Shown here one piece after another: positions 22,555 through 32,822 of a stretch of DNA of 64,000 nt (within the stretch, counting starts at the first letter, position 1; each line of letters opens with the position of its first letter). The notes under the pieces are model-generated. The model ran no database searches. It saw only the letters and a list, made by a program, of their open reading frames with translations, and was not told the DNA's origin. The position numbers and the translations under genes were made by a program. Origin of the DNA: Mactra quadrangularis (lineage: Eukaryota; Mollusca; Bivalvia; Venerida; Mactridae); the NCBI GenBank assembly GCA_025267735.1, contig CM046304.1:3286001-3350000 (forward strand). The letters are read 5' to 3'.

Positions 22555-22775
22555 TGACCAACCCGGGTTGATAGCGCAATCGGGATTCGGAGTCCCGTGC
22601 CCCGAGGAGGGTACGGGTTCGAATCCCGCCCGGGGAGGTTATACCTTTCCATGAAAATTAGACAATAATGTCAATTTTCCTCCATTGATTAGATAATATA
22701 GAGAAGTTTCCAGCCTTGTGGAAGGGTAGGTGAGTACTTGTTATAGACATGGGTCCAGTAAAGCTAGGTTAGGTA
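22555..22775 (+). mobile_element. SINE family 2 (tRNA-derived) with intact cloverleaf head
   Basis: 22562-22634 can fold as a tRNA: acceptor CCCGGGT/GCCCGGG, anticodon stem CGGGA/TCCCG around TTCGGAG (CGG anticodon), long variable arm, T-arm CGGGTTCGAATCCCG. It is followed by the SINE body (GAGGTTATACC..CCTCCATTGATTAGATAATAT) shared with 33070, 46490 and 55700. The tail makes it a SINE, not a functional tRNA gene. Confidence 0.8.
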
Positions 22776-23114
22776 TAAATGTAACCAAATTTTACACTTC
22801 TTGCATGGGTTAGAGTTTTCTGGACTAATCTCGAAGTTTTTTCTATGATAGAAGCTACATAAGGCATGAAATTCAGGAACTGTCACTCTTGTTAACAAAT
22901 TTTCAGGGCAAGTGTAAGAGTTGTCTTTCTTTATAATGAAATCTGTCTCTTTAGCATTATATACCATGTATTGTACCTCAATATTTTGTCATTTGTACAT
23001 GTACAAGGCCATCCTTAAGAAATGTTTGTTTTCAGTATCATTGAACTAGAATTTTTAGACTGGGTATGTTGGTAATACTATTTTTCTGGTTTTTTTTCAG
23101 TGCAGTAAGTTAAG

Positions 23115-23420
23115 CCGCCCGGCTAGCTCAGTTAGCACAAGTCTACTGATCGAGGGGACATGGGTTCGATTCCTGGGTGGGGCATACTTTCGTGGAGCTT
23201 GGTCATGAAATTATTTCTACGGCCATTCTCCCTCCTACCAATGATTTTTAATTATATAGGGCAGTTGTCAGTCACTAACGAAAGTATGCGCTTAGTAGTG
23301 GTTAACAGCTAAATCCAGAGATTTAGCCTTTCCAGGAGGAGTGAGTAGGTTGACTGACCGCCGTTATATGACCTATATAATGTGTTGCTACGACATTAAA
23401 CCCAACAAACAAACAGTGCA
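23115..23420 (+). mobile_element. SINE family 1 (tRNA-derived), best preserved copy
   Basis: Head GCCCGGCTAGCTCAGTTAGCA (A box) and GGGTTCGATTCCTGGG (B box), body GGGGCATACTTTCGTGGAGC, and 3' end TTGCTACGACATTAAACCCAACAAACAAACA. Confidence 0.88.
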
Positions 23421-24589
23421 GTAAGTTAAATCGAATGTCTCAATAGTTAGTATGTTATCACAGAGTACCTATTGTACATTTATACTTCGCTGTGACAGGA
23501 ATTCTTTTTTGGCAACATAAATTTTAAAAAAATCTTAGGGATTGCTCATAAACAAATGTTTGGCATGGCAAATTGGCTGGTTTGTCAATTGGGGAACTGC
23601 AAACAAACTTTTGCTACAGATGGCTTCATTTTCTTGTAATCATTTATGCTTGCTTTTTACTTAAACATTAATTCATGCTATTGTACTGGTTATTGGTAAA
23701 GGTATAGTCTAGAAAGAAAGTTAATTGATTTGCTCGATACTAAATACAAATACAATAGTGATGTTGAGTTATCAAGGAGCCATTGAACTGCTGAGCTATT
23801 CGTCTGTTCTATCCAATTTTTGAACATGTTATCTCAATATTATGATTGTTAGACTGCATACAATTTAACATACTAAATTACCATGAAATTATGCAGGTTT
23901 TTGACTGTTAAGAAAATAATGCACAATTCTGACTTATAAATACTGATTTATTCAGTTTGTTGAAAAGTTTTATTTCATTATACTCTTTTTGACTGGATCA
24001 AACAAGGATCAAATGAAATATTTTACACTTTCTATTTCATTTACTAAGATGTTTTTACAAATTACTTTTTTATTTTGAAGTATAGGGAGGTAATATTTAA
24101 CAACTTGTTGAACAAATATCTTTATGTGAGTCTGTTTATGCTAAAATCAGAATTTTGATTGAGGACCTTTTTGGGGGACACTGTATTTGAGATATGTTTG
24201 TATTAATTTGTATTTTATCATATTTTTATCATGATATTTTCATTTAAATATTTAACAACCTTTCTTTCCATCCCGATTGTTATACATTTTATATGTTAAG
24301 ATTGGTTCGTCATTGTTTAAATGGTCAGTGCTTTATACAGCTCATCAGTTGAATACAACTCTGCCCTAACTCATTTTCTTCCTCAATCACTTCTTAGCAC
24401 TTTTTAAAAAACAATTCCATGATATACATCCAAAAGTAAGAAAGGTATGACCATATATGAACTTTTAGGGGTTCAGTTGGCATTTTGCTCGAACTAAAGA
24501 AGGAGGTATATTCTAATGCTGCATATTTTTTATGCCTTCTTAAGGCAAGAATAAGGTTTGTTCACCCTAGAAGCTGGTTCAACACCCCC

Positions 24590-24600
24590 CCCCCCCCCGT
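24590..24600 (+). repeat. Short poly-C tract
   Basis: A run of about 14 C at 24585-24599, absent from the homologous positions of units 2-4 (which read GAAACCCCCAGTTGC). Confidence 0.6.
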
Positions 24601-24699
24601 TGCAATAATTTTGCCACTGTCAGTTCCAAGGGGAAACCCTTATGGTTTCTGTTTTAGTTATTTGTTGGGCCTTCATTCTTAAAACATGTTTTTAGAATC

Positions 24700-26214
24700 T
24701 AAAAACACAATCCTAATTGCTTTATGGCTGTGTTGAAAATCTGTGTTTAACTGTTGCTGTTCCAGGTATGTTTTCACACTTCTTTTTTAAAAGTTTTGAA
24801 AATCTGAGTTAAAGCAGTATTGTATTAAGCAGATGACTGATGATTATTTTTGCCAAATGATATTAATGTCCATGATATGTATTGTAGCCATCACAGACTC
24901 ATTCTTAAATTATTCTTATTAAGTTCATGTGTTGCAGTGAAATATGGCGTTATTCAAAGTAAATATGAGGTGAAAAATTGTATAATTTTAAATTTTCATT
25001 TTAGTGAAAATTAAGGCTGTTACGATACCAATATATTGCGATACGCTTCTGAGGTAGACTTTTGTGACAGCCCTAGTGAAAATAATGATAAATGACATCA
25101 ACCTAGAAGAGAAAGGATGTTCTGTTAAATTTGTGTATAACTATCTTCACGTTTCCAACTAAATCAGCTCCACGTTGCTTCAAATGACGTCATACCTACC
25201 TTATTTCCTTGCGCAAATCACTCAGTCCTACAAGCTCAGTACTTAGGGGAACAGGAAGCGGACTAGTGAGTGATTAATTTAAGATTTAAGAACTTGTTTC
25301 ATAATCCAGCCAAAATAAAAACATGTGTAACCTATTTCTTGTTGTCAAAATTGATTTTGTTCAATAATTTATGTTATATTGAAAAAAATTGGATAAAAAA
25401 GTACAGTGGGTACTGCTACTACATAGGGATTATTTATATAGATAAACTTAATGAGTGTATTTAAAATTACAGCGTGGTGTGAGATTTATCAAACTATAAT
25501 TATTCAAATTGGCTTAGATTTCAAATAGGCTTATCATTCAAATATTGGCTAATTATTCAAAAAGCAGCTTGTTATTCAAATTTCAGCTTATTTTTTTTTA
25601 ATTCCAGCTAATTATTATTTCAGCTAAATATCAGCTTATCATTCAAATACTACGCTCCCCTCTCGGCTGCTGTAACTTCTCACAGCTGCTTTATTGAGTG
25701 AAGATTAATGACGTTGGCCTTTACTGCCTACTATAAACAACCAACATTGAAATTTCACCAAATTTCAATTTTACAAAAAATCGTAATATACATTTTCATT
25801 AGTTGAACGATCACCTGATTAAAATAAGTAAACATAAAATAGAAATATTGGTTTTAGCAGAGTCTATGATTGAATGTGAGTGAAAATCAGCCAGTTTGTA
25901 GGAGAGTATTCAAATACCAACTGTCATAATTCAGTTTGTAAAGAAGTGAAAGTGACAGAATGTTTGAACACATGAATGTAACAAATTATTGAACAAAGTT
26001 GCACACATTTACTTGTATTGTCTATGTAATAGTTAGAAATTTTGTATTGTATTGATGAATAATTGTTTTGTATTTTTATGTATGCATTTTACTTGTCAAA
26101 ATGGAAATATTTCATGCAATTTTTTACATTATCTATATTGATGCAATAAAGAACTTGTGGTATTAAGCTATTTTTCTTCAATATGTTGTATGAATTATTA
26201 CATTGTATTACACA
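24700..26214. other. Unit 1 noncoding block downstream of gene copy 1
   Basis: Repeated nearly intact in units 3 and 4, partly in unit 2. It includes a short relic of the hAT-like element (AAGGCTGTTACGATACC..GTGACAGCCCTAGTG, about 25010-25079), an AGCTTATTATTCAAAT-rich stretch (25495-25650) and the anchor AATAAAGAACTTGTGGTATTAAGC. No gene is seen. Confidence 0.55.
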
Positions 26215-26584
26215 GGGCTTTACCTGTGTAAAGTAGGGGACTGTAGCATATCCTCAAAATCCTTTTTAGCATATCTGGCCACAAAATGCTCAATGTGATC
26301 TATTGTGGAGGGTCTGAGTTTGTGTGCGTGCATCCGTCGTCAACAATTTCTTAAAAAATCTTCTTGTCAAAACCATATGGTCTACAGTTATTAATTTGGC
26401 ATATAGCATTACTAGAATGCGCTTTACAAAGATTTTTTAAATATGCCCCTGTGGTCAAAATTGGCCCCGCGCCAAGGGTCAACAGATATCAAAAACGAAA
26501 TGTGACAAAATCTTCCTCTCTAAAACTGCAAGTCCTAGAGATTTGATATTTGGCATTTAGCAACACTTTACAAAGATTGAGTAA

Positions 26585-27507
26585 GCCGCCCGGCTATCTC
26601 AGTTGGTAGCACGCAAGTCTACTGATCGAGGGATCGTGGGTTCGATTCCCGGGCGGGGCATACTTTCGTGGAGCTTGGTCATGAAATTAATTCTAAGACC
26701 ATTCTCCCACCTACCAATGATTTTTTATGCCCGAAAGAATTTCGTGCATATTATGTTATACCCCCCCCCCCCGGCGTCCGTCCGTCTGTTAGCAATTTGG
26801 TTTCCGGAGCATAACTTAAGTTCCATTTGGCCCACTATATTCAAACTTCATACGATGATTGTCCATATCGGGTAGAATACCCCTATTGATTTTGGGGTCA
26901 CAAGGTCAAAGGTCAAGGTCACCATTACCTTAAACTGGAAACAGTTTCCGGAGCATAACTTAAGTTCCATTTGGTCCACAATATTCAAACTTCATACGAT
27001 GATTGTCCATATCGGGTAGAATACCCCTATTGATTTTTGGGTCACAAGGTCAAAGGTCAATGTCACCATTACCTTAAAACTGAAAACAGTTTCCAGAGCA
27101 TAACTTAAGTTCCATTTGGTCCACAATATTCAAACTTCATACGATGATTGTCCATATCGGGTAGAAGACCACTATTGATTTTTGGGTCACAAGGTCAAAG
27201 GTCAAGGTCACCATTACCTTAAAACTGAAAACAGTTTTCGGAGCATAACTATGCTAGTTCTATGCTTCATCTTAACTAAAACAAACAACACTTTCGGGCA
27301 TATAATGCTCCGCCTAGCGGTGCTCTTGTTAATTATGTAGGGCAGTTGTCAGTGACTGACGAAAGAATGCGCTTAGTAGTTGTTTACAGTTTAATTCTGA
27401 GATTTACCCTTTCCAGGAGGAGTGAGTAGGTTGACTGAACTCTGTTATATGACCAATAAATGTGTTGCTACGTCGTTAAACCCAACAAACAAACAAACAA
27501 ACAAACA
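26585..27507 (+). mobile_element. SINE family 1 copy split by another element
   Basis: Head at 26585 (GCCCGGCTATCTCAGTTGGTAG; B box GGGTTCGATTCCCGGG) and tail at 27331-27507 ending TTAAACCCAACAAACAAACA repeats. Interrupted in the middle by the insertion at 26727-27330: the uninterrupted family reads ACCAATGATTTTTAATTAT. Confidence 0.88.
26727..27330. mobile_element. Repeat element with 145-bp tandem core, inserted in a SINE
   Basis: Starts ATGCCCGAAAG, has an inverted CTTTCGGGCAT at 27291, then ends TGCTCTTGTT. The core is three full units of about 145 bp (starts 26801, 26945, 27090, partial 27236) beginning TTTCCGGAGCATAACTTAAG and carrying AAGGTCAAAGGTCAAGGTCA. No coding capacity. Confidence 0.8.
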
Positions 27508-27514
27508 AAGATTG

Positions 27515-27900
27515 CTCAAATAATGCACATGGGGTCACAAGATTTACATAGACTTATATGATGAAATGTTAAAAAATCTTCTCCAAAACTGCAAACCCTA
27601 GAGTTTTGAAAGTTTGCGTGTAGCATCACTAAAAGGTGCATTACTAAGATTGTTCAATTTATGCCCCAAGGGCAAAATTTGCCCCGCCCCAGGGGTCACA
27701 AGATTTACATATTTTTTATGGAAGTAAGCAAAAGTAAGCAATGCATTAGCCAGCTAGATCTTCTAACATTTGTCTTCAACGTAACCCTGTCTAGAGGATC
27801 AGTTATGCAGCTTGTATGTCTTCATATCAGCTTTTATGCACTCAGACCAGGACTTTCTTGACCGCCCACGTTTACAAAAATAACAAATGATTGAGAAGAT
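27515..27900. other. Fragment of the GGTCACAAGATTTACAT repeat
   Basis: Related to the array at 40797-41450: CCCCGCCCCAGGGGTCACAAGATTTACAT and neighbouring phrases. It ends in the GTCTAGAGGATCAGTTATGCA block that all of units 1-3 share. No gene. Confidence 0.5.
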
Positions 27901-28057
27901 AGACAATTTCATACATGATTTTCAGAGTCAGTAGTATTATAATCACTAGTAAAAACGAGGTACATTGTATAAATATTTCATATATATCAGCTTGAAAATA
28001 ACGTTTTTTTCTACCTGATTTTTTCTAGTGAGTACAGTTTTAATGGTCACTACTAGT

Positions 28058-28548
28058 GTAGTAGCAATGGTCCAGTGGTAGGAGGCGCGCTTAGGGATCG
28101 AGAGGCCCTGGGTTCGAATCCCACCAGAGGCACTGTTCATTTCCTTGAGCAAGAAATTAACTTGCGATTGCTTCACTCCACCCAGGTGTAAATGGGTACC
28201 TGCGAGGGTAAAATCGTAACATCACTCATTGCCTAAACGATCGTATATTTGTTTACTTCAACACTGGTAGTTTCAAAATAGCGTTTAAATATGTCCGAGA
28301 TTATTCGCAGCGAATGGCCGAGGAGTTCCGAATGTATCGTTACGAAACGCTTTGGAATGTTTAGGGTAATTAAACAGGCTATAGGTGTGAACGGGTACCT
28401 GCGAGTGTGGTATAATTCCGTTGCCCCAATGTGTCGGCTGCACTAATAAACGGAGTAAAACATTCCCCAGGGATATTGATAGAAAGATACCAGTAGCCTG
28501 AAGTCGATGAACGTGCGTAAGCATGAAACTAAGACTATAAAATGCAAT
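28058..28548 (+). mobile_element. SINE family 3 copy, interrupted by ~180 bp
   Basis: Head at 28058-28212 (GGTCCAGTGGTAGGAGGCGCG; B box GGGTTCGAATCCCACC); tail at 28390-28548. The interruption is bounded by two copies of AGGTGTAAATGGGTACCTGCGAG(G/T)GT, so about 28 bp is duplicated at the junction. Unit 3 (51376) carries the uninterrupted version. Confidence 0.8.
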
Positions 28549-28711
28549 TACTTTTTAGTGTACGAATTTATTTGTATAAGTCTATTGGAATATACAACCC
28601 AGTAATACATATTTTAAACTGTGTTGCACATATATCAACACTGAGTCAGATGATGTTAATCAGACTATATTTTCACTCAGTCTGAATTCAACTATAACAA
28701 AGTTTGTTAGC

Positions 28712-28717
28712 TTTATT
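28712..28717 (-). terminator. Polyadenylation signal AATAAA, gene copy 1
   Basis: AATAAA on the minus strand about 172 nt downstream of the stop, in the context CAAATAAAGCT. The same signal is present in all four copies. Confidence 0.65.
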
Positions 28718-28888
28718 TGAAAGAAATGTTCTAATAAAATATTTCTTACAAAATTCATCTTTTCACTATTTAATAGAATATATTTCTGCTTATAAACATT
28801 GCACATTGTGTCATTCAAATATGCATCTGTAGTTAATATGTTTGTTTTAGCATTAAATATCTCGCATATGCCGTGAATGACATCTTTT

Positions 28889-30889
28889 TCAAGTCATCCC
28901 AAATAGCCAAAATAAGAATAGTAAGACATCAAGAAAACATATAAAGAAAATGAATGGTACATTAAACATGTTTAACACTTTGGATAAAACAACAATGTGT
29001 AAAAAAAATAAATAATTCTGAATAAGATTGACACTCATATCTATCGATGTAGCATTGTCAGGCCAATATATTAATACTGATACGTTTTCTTTTATCATTT
29101 TGACAACACTTATTACCATACAAATATCAACGATCCGTTCACCTAGTATAATAAAGACAAATAGTAAGAAAAAATAGTAACATAAGCTATATTCAGTAAT
29201 TTCACTGAATGTGTATATCTGTAGTACAATAAACAAAAGTAATACAAATGCCATAATTTTAATTCCTGAATAAGGAAGTCGAAAAAACATGTATTTAAAC
29301 GCTAATTCATCATCATTTTCAACGTCATAGGTGGTTAAAGCAGGTGTTTCAAACAGTAAGGAAAACATGTGTTCTCTCCAACTTTTGTTCATTTCATATT
29401 CATTAATTTTCTTGTCGTCTTCTTCTATCATTTTTCGTAATTTGAATCCTTCCTGGACATTGGTTTGTACAGTTTGTTGAACGTCTAAACAATTAGCATT
29501 CCAGTAATATGTGTACAAAAAACGGGGTATCCCAGAATAAATAAAAACCAAACGTTCTACATATGATGTCAACTGATGTGTGCTTGTAAATGCCTTTAGT
29601 AAGGAGTCGCTAGAATACATGGCTTCAAATTTAGTATCCAGACGCATCCATGTGTGTAACGTGTTAAAATTGAAGAATAGATTGGAGTACTCGTCCATAA
29701 CAAAACTTGGCTCAAATAAATAAATTGTAACCAATCTATGACCTCTCGAAAGTAAAAAGTCTAATTTAATGAGGAGATCATTTTGTTGACTATTTGTCAA
29801 CTTTCCAGACAACAGATTTTTCTCTGGTAACATATAACTACGGAGACTTTTTTTTTCTATTGCTCTTCTTAGCTTCCTTAAACCGTCTTCCAATCTGGCC
29901 ATTAAATGTTTCTGTCTAAACTTGTTTGAGGATGTTTCTTCAGCCAACCATAAAACAATATTCTTAACAATATACGAGTCGATACCTTCACAAACAGGTT
30001 GGAGGTAATACTTAACAATAAATTTTAGGAGAACTAAACATTTAGTCTGAGTACCATTTAACATTTGTATGAGGTATGTTTCTGCACGAACAAACGACAA
30101 TCTCCACTGTAAATGTTCATTACAGCTTCCATTTTTACCAACAGGTACAACATATACTGGAAGATTTAAAACATGTTCAATCATCTTTTTATTTGGCCAT
30201 TGAAATGATCGTGTTCTTGTTGCCCATCTTCTGATAATATTTTTATCATTACATGGAAAACACCGAACAAAATCTACGGATCCATAAGAAAACAGCTCTA
30301 AAGCAATGATTTTCAGTATAACCCCTAAGTTGTCTCTTGGCTGTGAAGGCCCATGTATTTTGTTAAGAAGTCTTCCCATAGAATGTCTAATGTACTTGCT
30401 CAATTTAATCATGTCATCATCATTTTTTGTCAGAAATAGTTTACTTGACAAATACACGTTTTTTTCTTTGCCCTGTTTCACAAAAGCATATTCAAATATC
30501 TTAAAGATGTCAGGAGAACAATGTATTGGGTTAACCACTTTCAATAAACAATAACCAGCTGGGACTTTATTTGTATCTATTTGCAGAGTTAGCCTTTGAA
30601 GTTTTCTTGTACTTTCACTGATTTTTCCTCGGCAACATATAACTCGATTATCAATTTGCAATGTATCAAGATCATTCATAATGGTTAATCCAATACCTTC
30701 CATCAAACTACCAACAAATTCATGACTATTGTTGGATTTTACACTAAGTCTTAAAGCAATATGTTTCACTACAGAACGTCGGTTGTAATGAAGTATTCTT
30801 TCCCATTTTTCAGTCTGATTAAAACCTAATTCATCAAGTTTCTTACTCAAACATCGAGATAATGTAGAATTATTTAATGTTACCTCCAT
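28889..30889 (-). CDS. Membrane-anchored Mab-21/cGAS-like nucleotidyltransferase, copy 1 (666 aa)
   Basis: Member of the Mab-21/cGAS-like receptor (cGLR) family, whose active members make cyclic or linear oligonucleotide second messengers after ligand binding. Seen: G60-S61..E64-G65 loop, D73-L-D75 and D206 (SVDF) at the places of the cGAS catalytic triad; then SFQWP, VYVVPVG, WRLSF (262-266), a TKCLVLLK helix and IDSYIVKN, the C-lobe signature shared with cGAS. There is no zinc-thumb His/Cys cluster. Residues 366-535 form a middle region I do not recognise. Hydrophobic segments at about 543-561, 568-597, 624-640 and 643-663 form a C-terminal membrane module ending WLFGMT. Single coding exon; strong start context (A at -3, G at +4). 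Catalysis is likely but unproven, ligand unknown. Confidence 0.87.
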   Translation of the reverse strand: MEVTLNNSTLSRCLSKKLDELGFNQTEKWERILHYNRRSVVKHIALRLSVKSNNSHEFVGSLMEGIGLTIMNDLDTLQIDNRVICCRGKISESTRKLQRLTLQIDTNKVPAGYCLLKVVNPIHCSPDIFKIFEYAFVKQGKEKNVYLSSKLFLTKNDDDMIKLSKYIRHSMGRLLNKIHGPSQPRDNLGVILKIIALELFSYGSVDFVRCFPCNDKNIIRRWATRTRSFQWPNKKMIEHVLNLPVYVVPVGKNGSCNEHLQWRLSFVRAETYLIQMLNGTQTKCLVLLKFIVKYYLQPVCEGIDSYIVKNIVLWLAEETSSNKFRQKHLMARLEDGLRKLRRAIEKKSLRSYMLPEKNLLSGKLTNSQQNDLLIKLDFLLSRGHRLVTIYLFEPSFVMDEYSNLFFNFNTLHTWMRLDTKFEAMYSSDSLLKAFTSTHQLTSYVERLVFIYSGIPRFLYTYYWNANCLDVQQTVQTNVQEGFKLRKMIEEDDKKINEYEMNKSWREHMFSLLFETPALTTYDVENDDELAFKYMFFRLPYSGIKIMAFVLLLFIVLQIYTFSEITEYSLCYYFFLLFVFIILGERIVDICMVISVVKMIKENVSVLIYWPDNATSIDMSVNLIQNYLFFLHIVVLSKVLNMFNVPFIFFICFLDVLLFLFWLFGMT

Positions 30890-31077
30890 TCTGGTGATAC
30901 ATATGTTTCCTCCCTTATTAGGTCGTTAACATTGAAAGCAATAAACACACCACCTCAGAATGTACAATGAACCTCCGTGTATGGAATAACTGCAGTATTG
31001 GCAAGGTGAACCTTGTATCTTTGTTTTTTTAACTGAAATATGCCAGGACTTGAATTGACATAAATTGTCTAATGTAC

Positions 31078-32658
31078 CTGTAATAGAGAAAACACCATTC
31101 ACTTATTTATTAGAAAGAGACAATATTATATCGAGACAACTCTCCTAGTTGGAGGTAGTAGAGAATGTCTCCAATAGTGGGTTCTATCCTTCATCACACC
31201 AGGTAACCCGCTTAATCGGGCGCGCGAGGCTAATTCGGGCGATATCCAGTACGGTACATTTTTAACAACAATCGGTGTAAGATTTTAGTTAATCATTCCG
31301 TATATTTATTTTCATGTTATAATATGGGCACCGATCTGTCGGGCTGGGCTCTGCGATTCAACACATTGCTTTATATTTTCAAAAAGTTAAAAATAAGGGA
31401 GAAAACGCGAGTTAAAGACATAAGAACTATCCAAAATCCTATTTTAGTTTAAGGTCATTTTTTACATAAACTTACATAACGGAAAGTGTAACTTTTGTGT
31501 TTGTCTGGAAGAGCTGTACATTATCTTCATAATTATGATTTTAAAATTATTGCTGACCAAGATAGATATGATAGTACAGCTTTAGTCTTTTATAAAATGA
31601 TATTGATTCATTATTTCATTGAGTTTATGTTGCAATTCTGTTTGAAATGTTTTGAATATTTTTCTATTATAACAAATAAAACAAAGTTATCATTTTCTTT
31701 TGTAACTTCTCTATGAATGCAATGTGAAATAATATAATAATATAATAATATAGACCATGCTTATTACAAATAGGCCAATCACAAAAAAAACATTGGTCCA
31801 TTTGACTAAAATAGCTAAATATTAAGTAGGGCATTTCATTTTCCAAAAACTTGCACCATATATGAGCATTATCGATTTATAATAAGTATAAAGTAAAAAT
31901 TCATGAAGCTATACATTTACACTGTATCCTGTTATATATAATAGCTAACATTATATGGAATACCCGATGTGCCATAAGAGTAAATGGGGATAGAAACTCG
32001 GTATCTGACCGAGATTTAATCATTTCTGGGAACACTACATGTACATGTCACTCGTGGTACCAACGATAAATATTGAATCTAATTTAGACATTTCAGAAAC
32101 GTGAACAACGTAAATTTAAACTAGTTTTGCTAATCTTAGGCATAAAGCGGTATATTCTCTCATTAGCAATACTTTCCCCCCACTTTTTAGGGAGTATTAG
32201 TATCCGTATGTCTGTTTTTTAATACATGTACGTACTACTTCCCCGGTGCCATTAGGCACAAATAGTATTGCAAGTTCTGTGTAATGTCCATGTATGACTT
32301 CCGTACAACACTGTACTGACAAAACTAAACATTTATATTGATTATATCAGAGTCTTATATATTTTGCAGATCAATATTATTAAAAATCAATAGTTCTCAC
32401 AAAATGCGAAAGTACAGTTTTATACTGATACATGTAGTACGAAAACACAAAAAAATGGCACTAATTCTGATATTAGTGTAAACTTCAAGTATAGATAAAT
32501 AGCATATTGGGTTTAACGCTGTGTCAAGTCAATCAATGTTATTTTGCAGCAGCCAGCACACTTAACCTAGCGTTTCTGTGTCCTAGTCTATAACCAATAC
32601 ACATCTTCCCTTCCACTGGTGGAGATTGTTAACACGGACAAATTAAGTTAAAAATTAC
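31078..32658 (-). other. Predicted 5'UTR intron, gene copy 1
   Basis: The minus strand has AAAG|GTAATT at 32658 and GTTTTCTCTATTACAG| ending at 31078, giving a 1581-bp intron. Both sites are conserved in copies 2 and 3, and the acceptor in copy 4. About 300 bp of it (31195-31495) is absent from units 2 and 3. The following 5'UTR has several short upstream frames, one of which (start at ATGTATCACCAG) overlaps the main start. Confidence 0.55.
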
Positions 32659-32733
32659 CTTTGTAAGTTAATGTATCCATTTATTTTTAAACTAATTATG
32701 AATACATGTAATAACACAATATTTAGCCTTGCG

Positions 32734-32742
32734 CTTTATATA
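32734..32742 (-). promoter_or_regulatory. TATA box, gene copy 1
   Basis: TATATAAAG on the minus strand, 75 nt before the predicted first-exon donor. Expected transcription start about 32710, giving a first exon of about 50 nt. Inference from position and conservation in units 1 and 3. Confidence 0.5.
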
Positions 32743-32816
32743 ACTACTGCGTTAGAACGAATGTCTTCACCGTCTTTGTATACAACATACGGGTTATCTA
32801 TTGCCTGGCGATAAGT

Positions 32817-32822
32817 CACGTG
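32817..32822. promoter_or_regulatory. CACGTG box upstream of the TATA box, copy 1
   Basis: Sits in AAGTCACGTGATA, about 75 bp upstream of the TATA box; the same octamer TCACGTGA is kept in units 2 and 3. Resembles sites of bHLH-Zip factors (MiT/TFE, USF). Confidence 0.4.

Noticed and set aside
23115..23190. Candidate tRNA genes at this and similar sites (26585, 28058, 50224, 60368)
   Set aside because: A and B boxes are present, but each is followed by a shared long body and an ACAAACAAACA-type tail, and folding is imperfect: SINEs.
26801..27240. AAGGTCAAAGGTCAAGGTCA repeats as nuclear-receptor response elements
   Set aside because: They are part of a dispersed tandem repeat unit, not placed at a promoter; sequence resemblance alone is not enough.
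30306..30554. Opposite-strand frames within the cGLR-like genes (also 44071, 52416, 62644)
   Set aside because: Shadows of the long minus-strand coding exons; conservation follows the minus-strand protein.
28889..30889. Retrogene or transposon-encoded origin of the intronless 2-kb frames
   Set aside because: Units share promoter, 5'UTR intron and 3' signal over 9 kb, so they arose by segmental duplication; no reverse transcriptase, integrase or transposase motifs are present.
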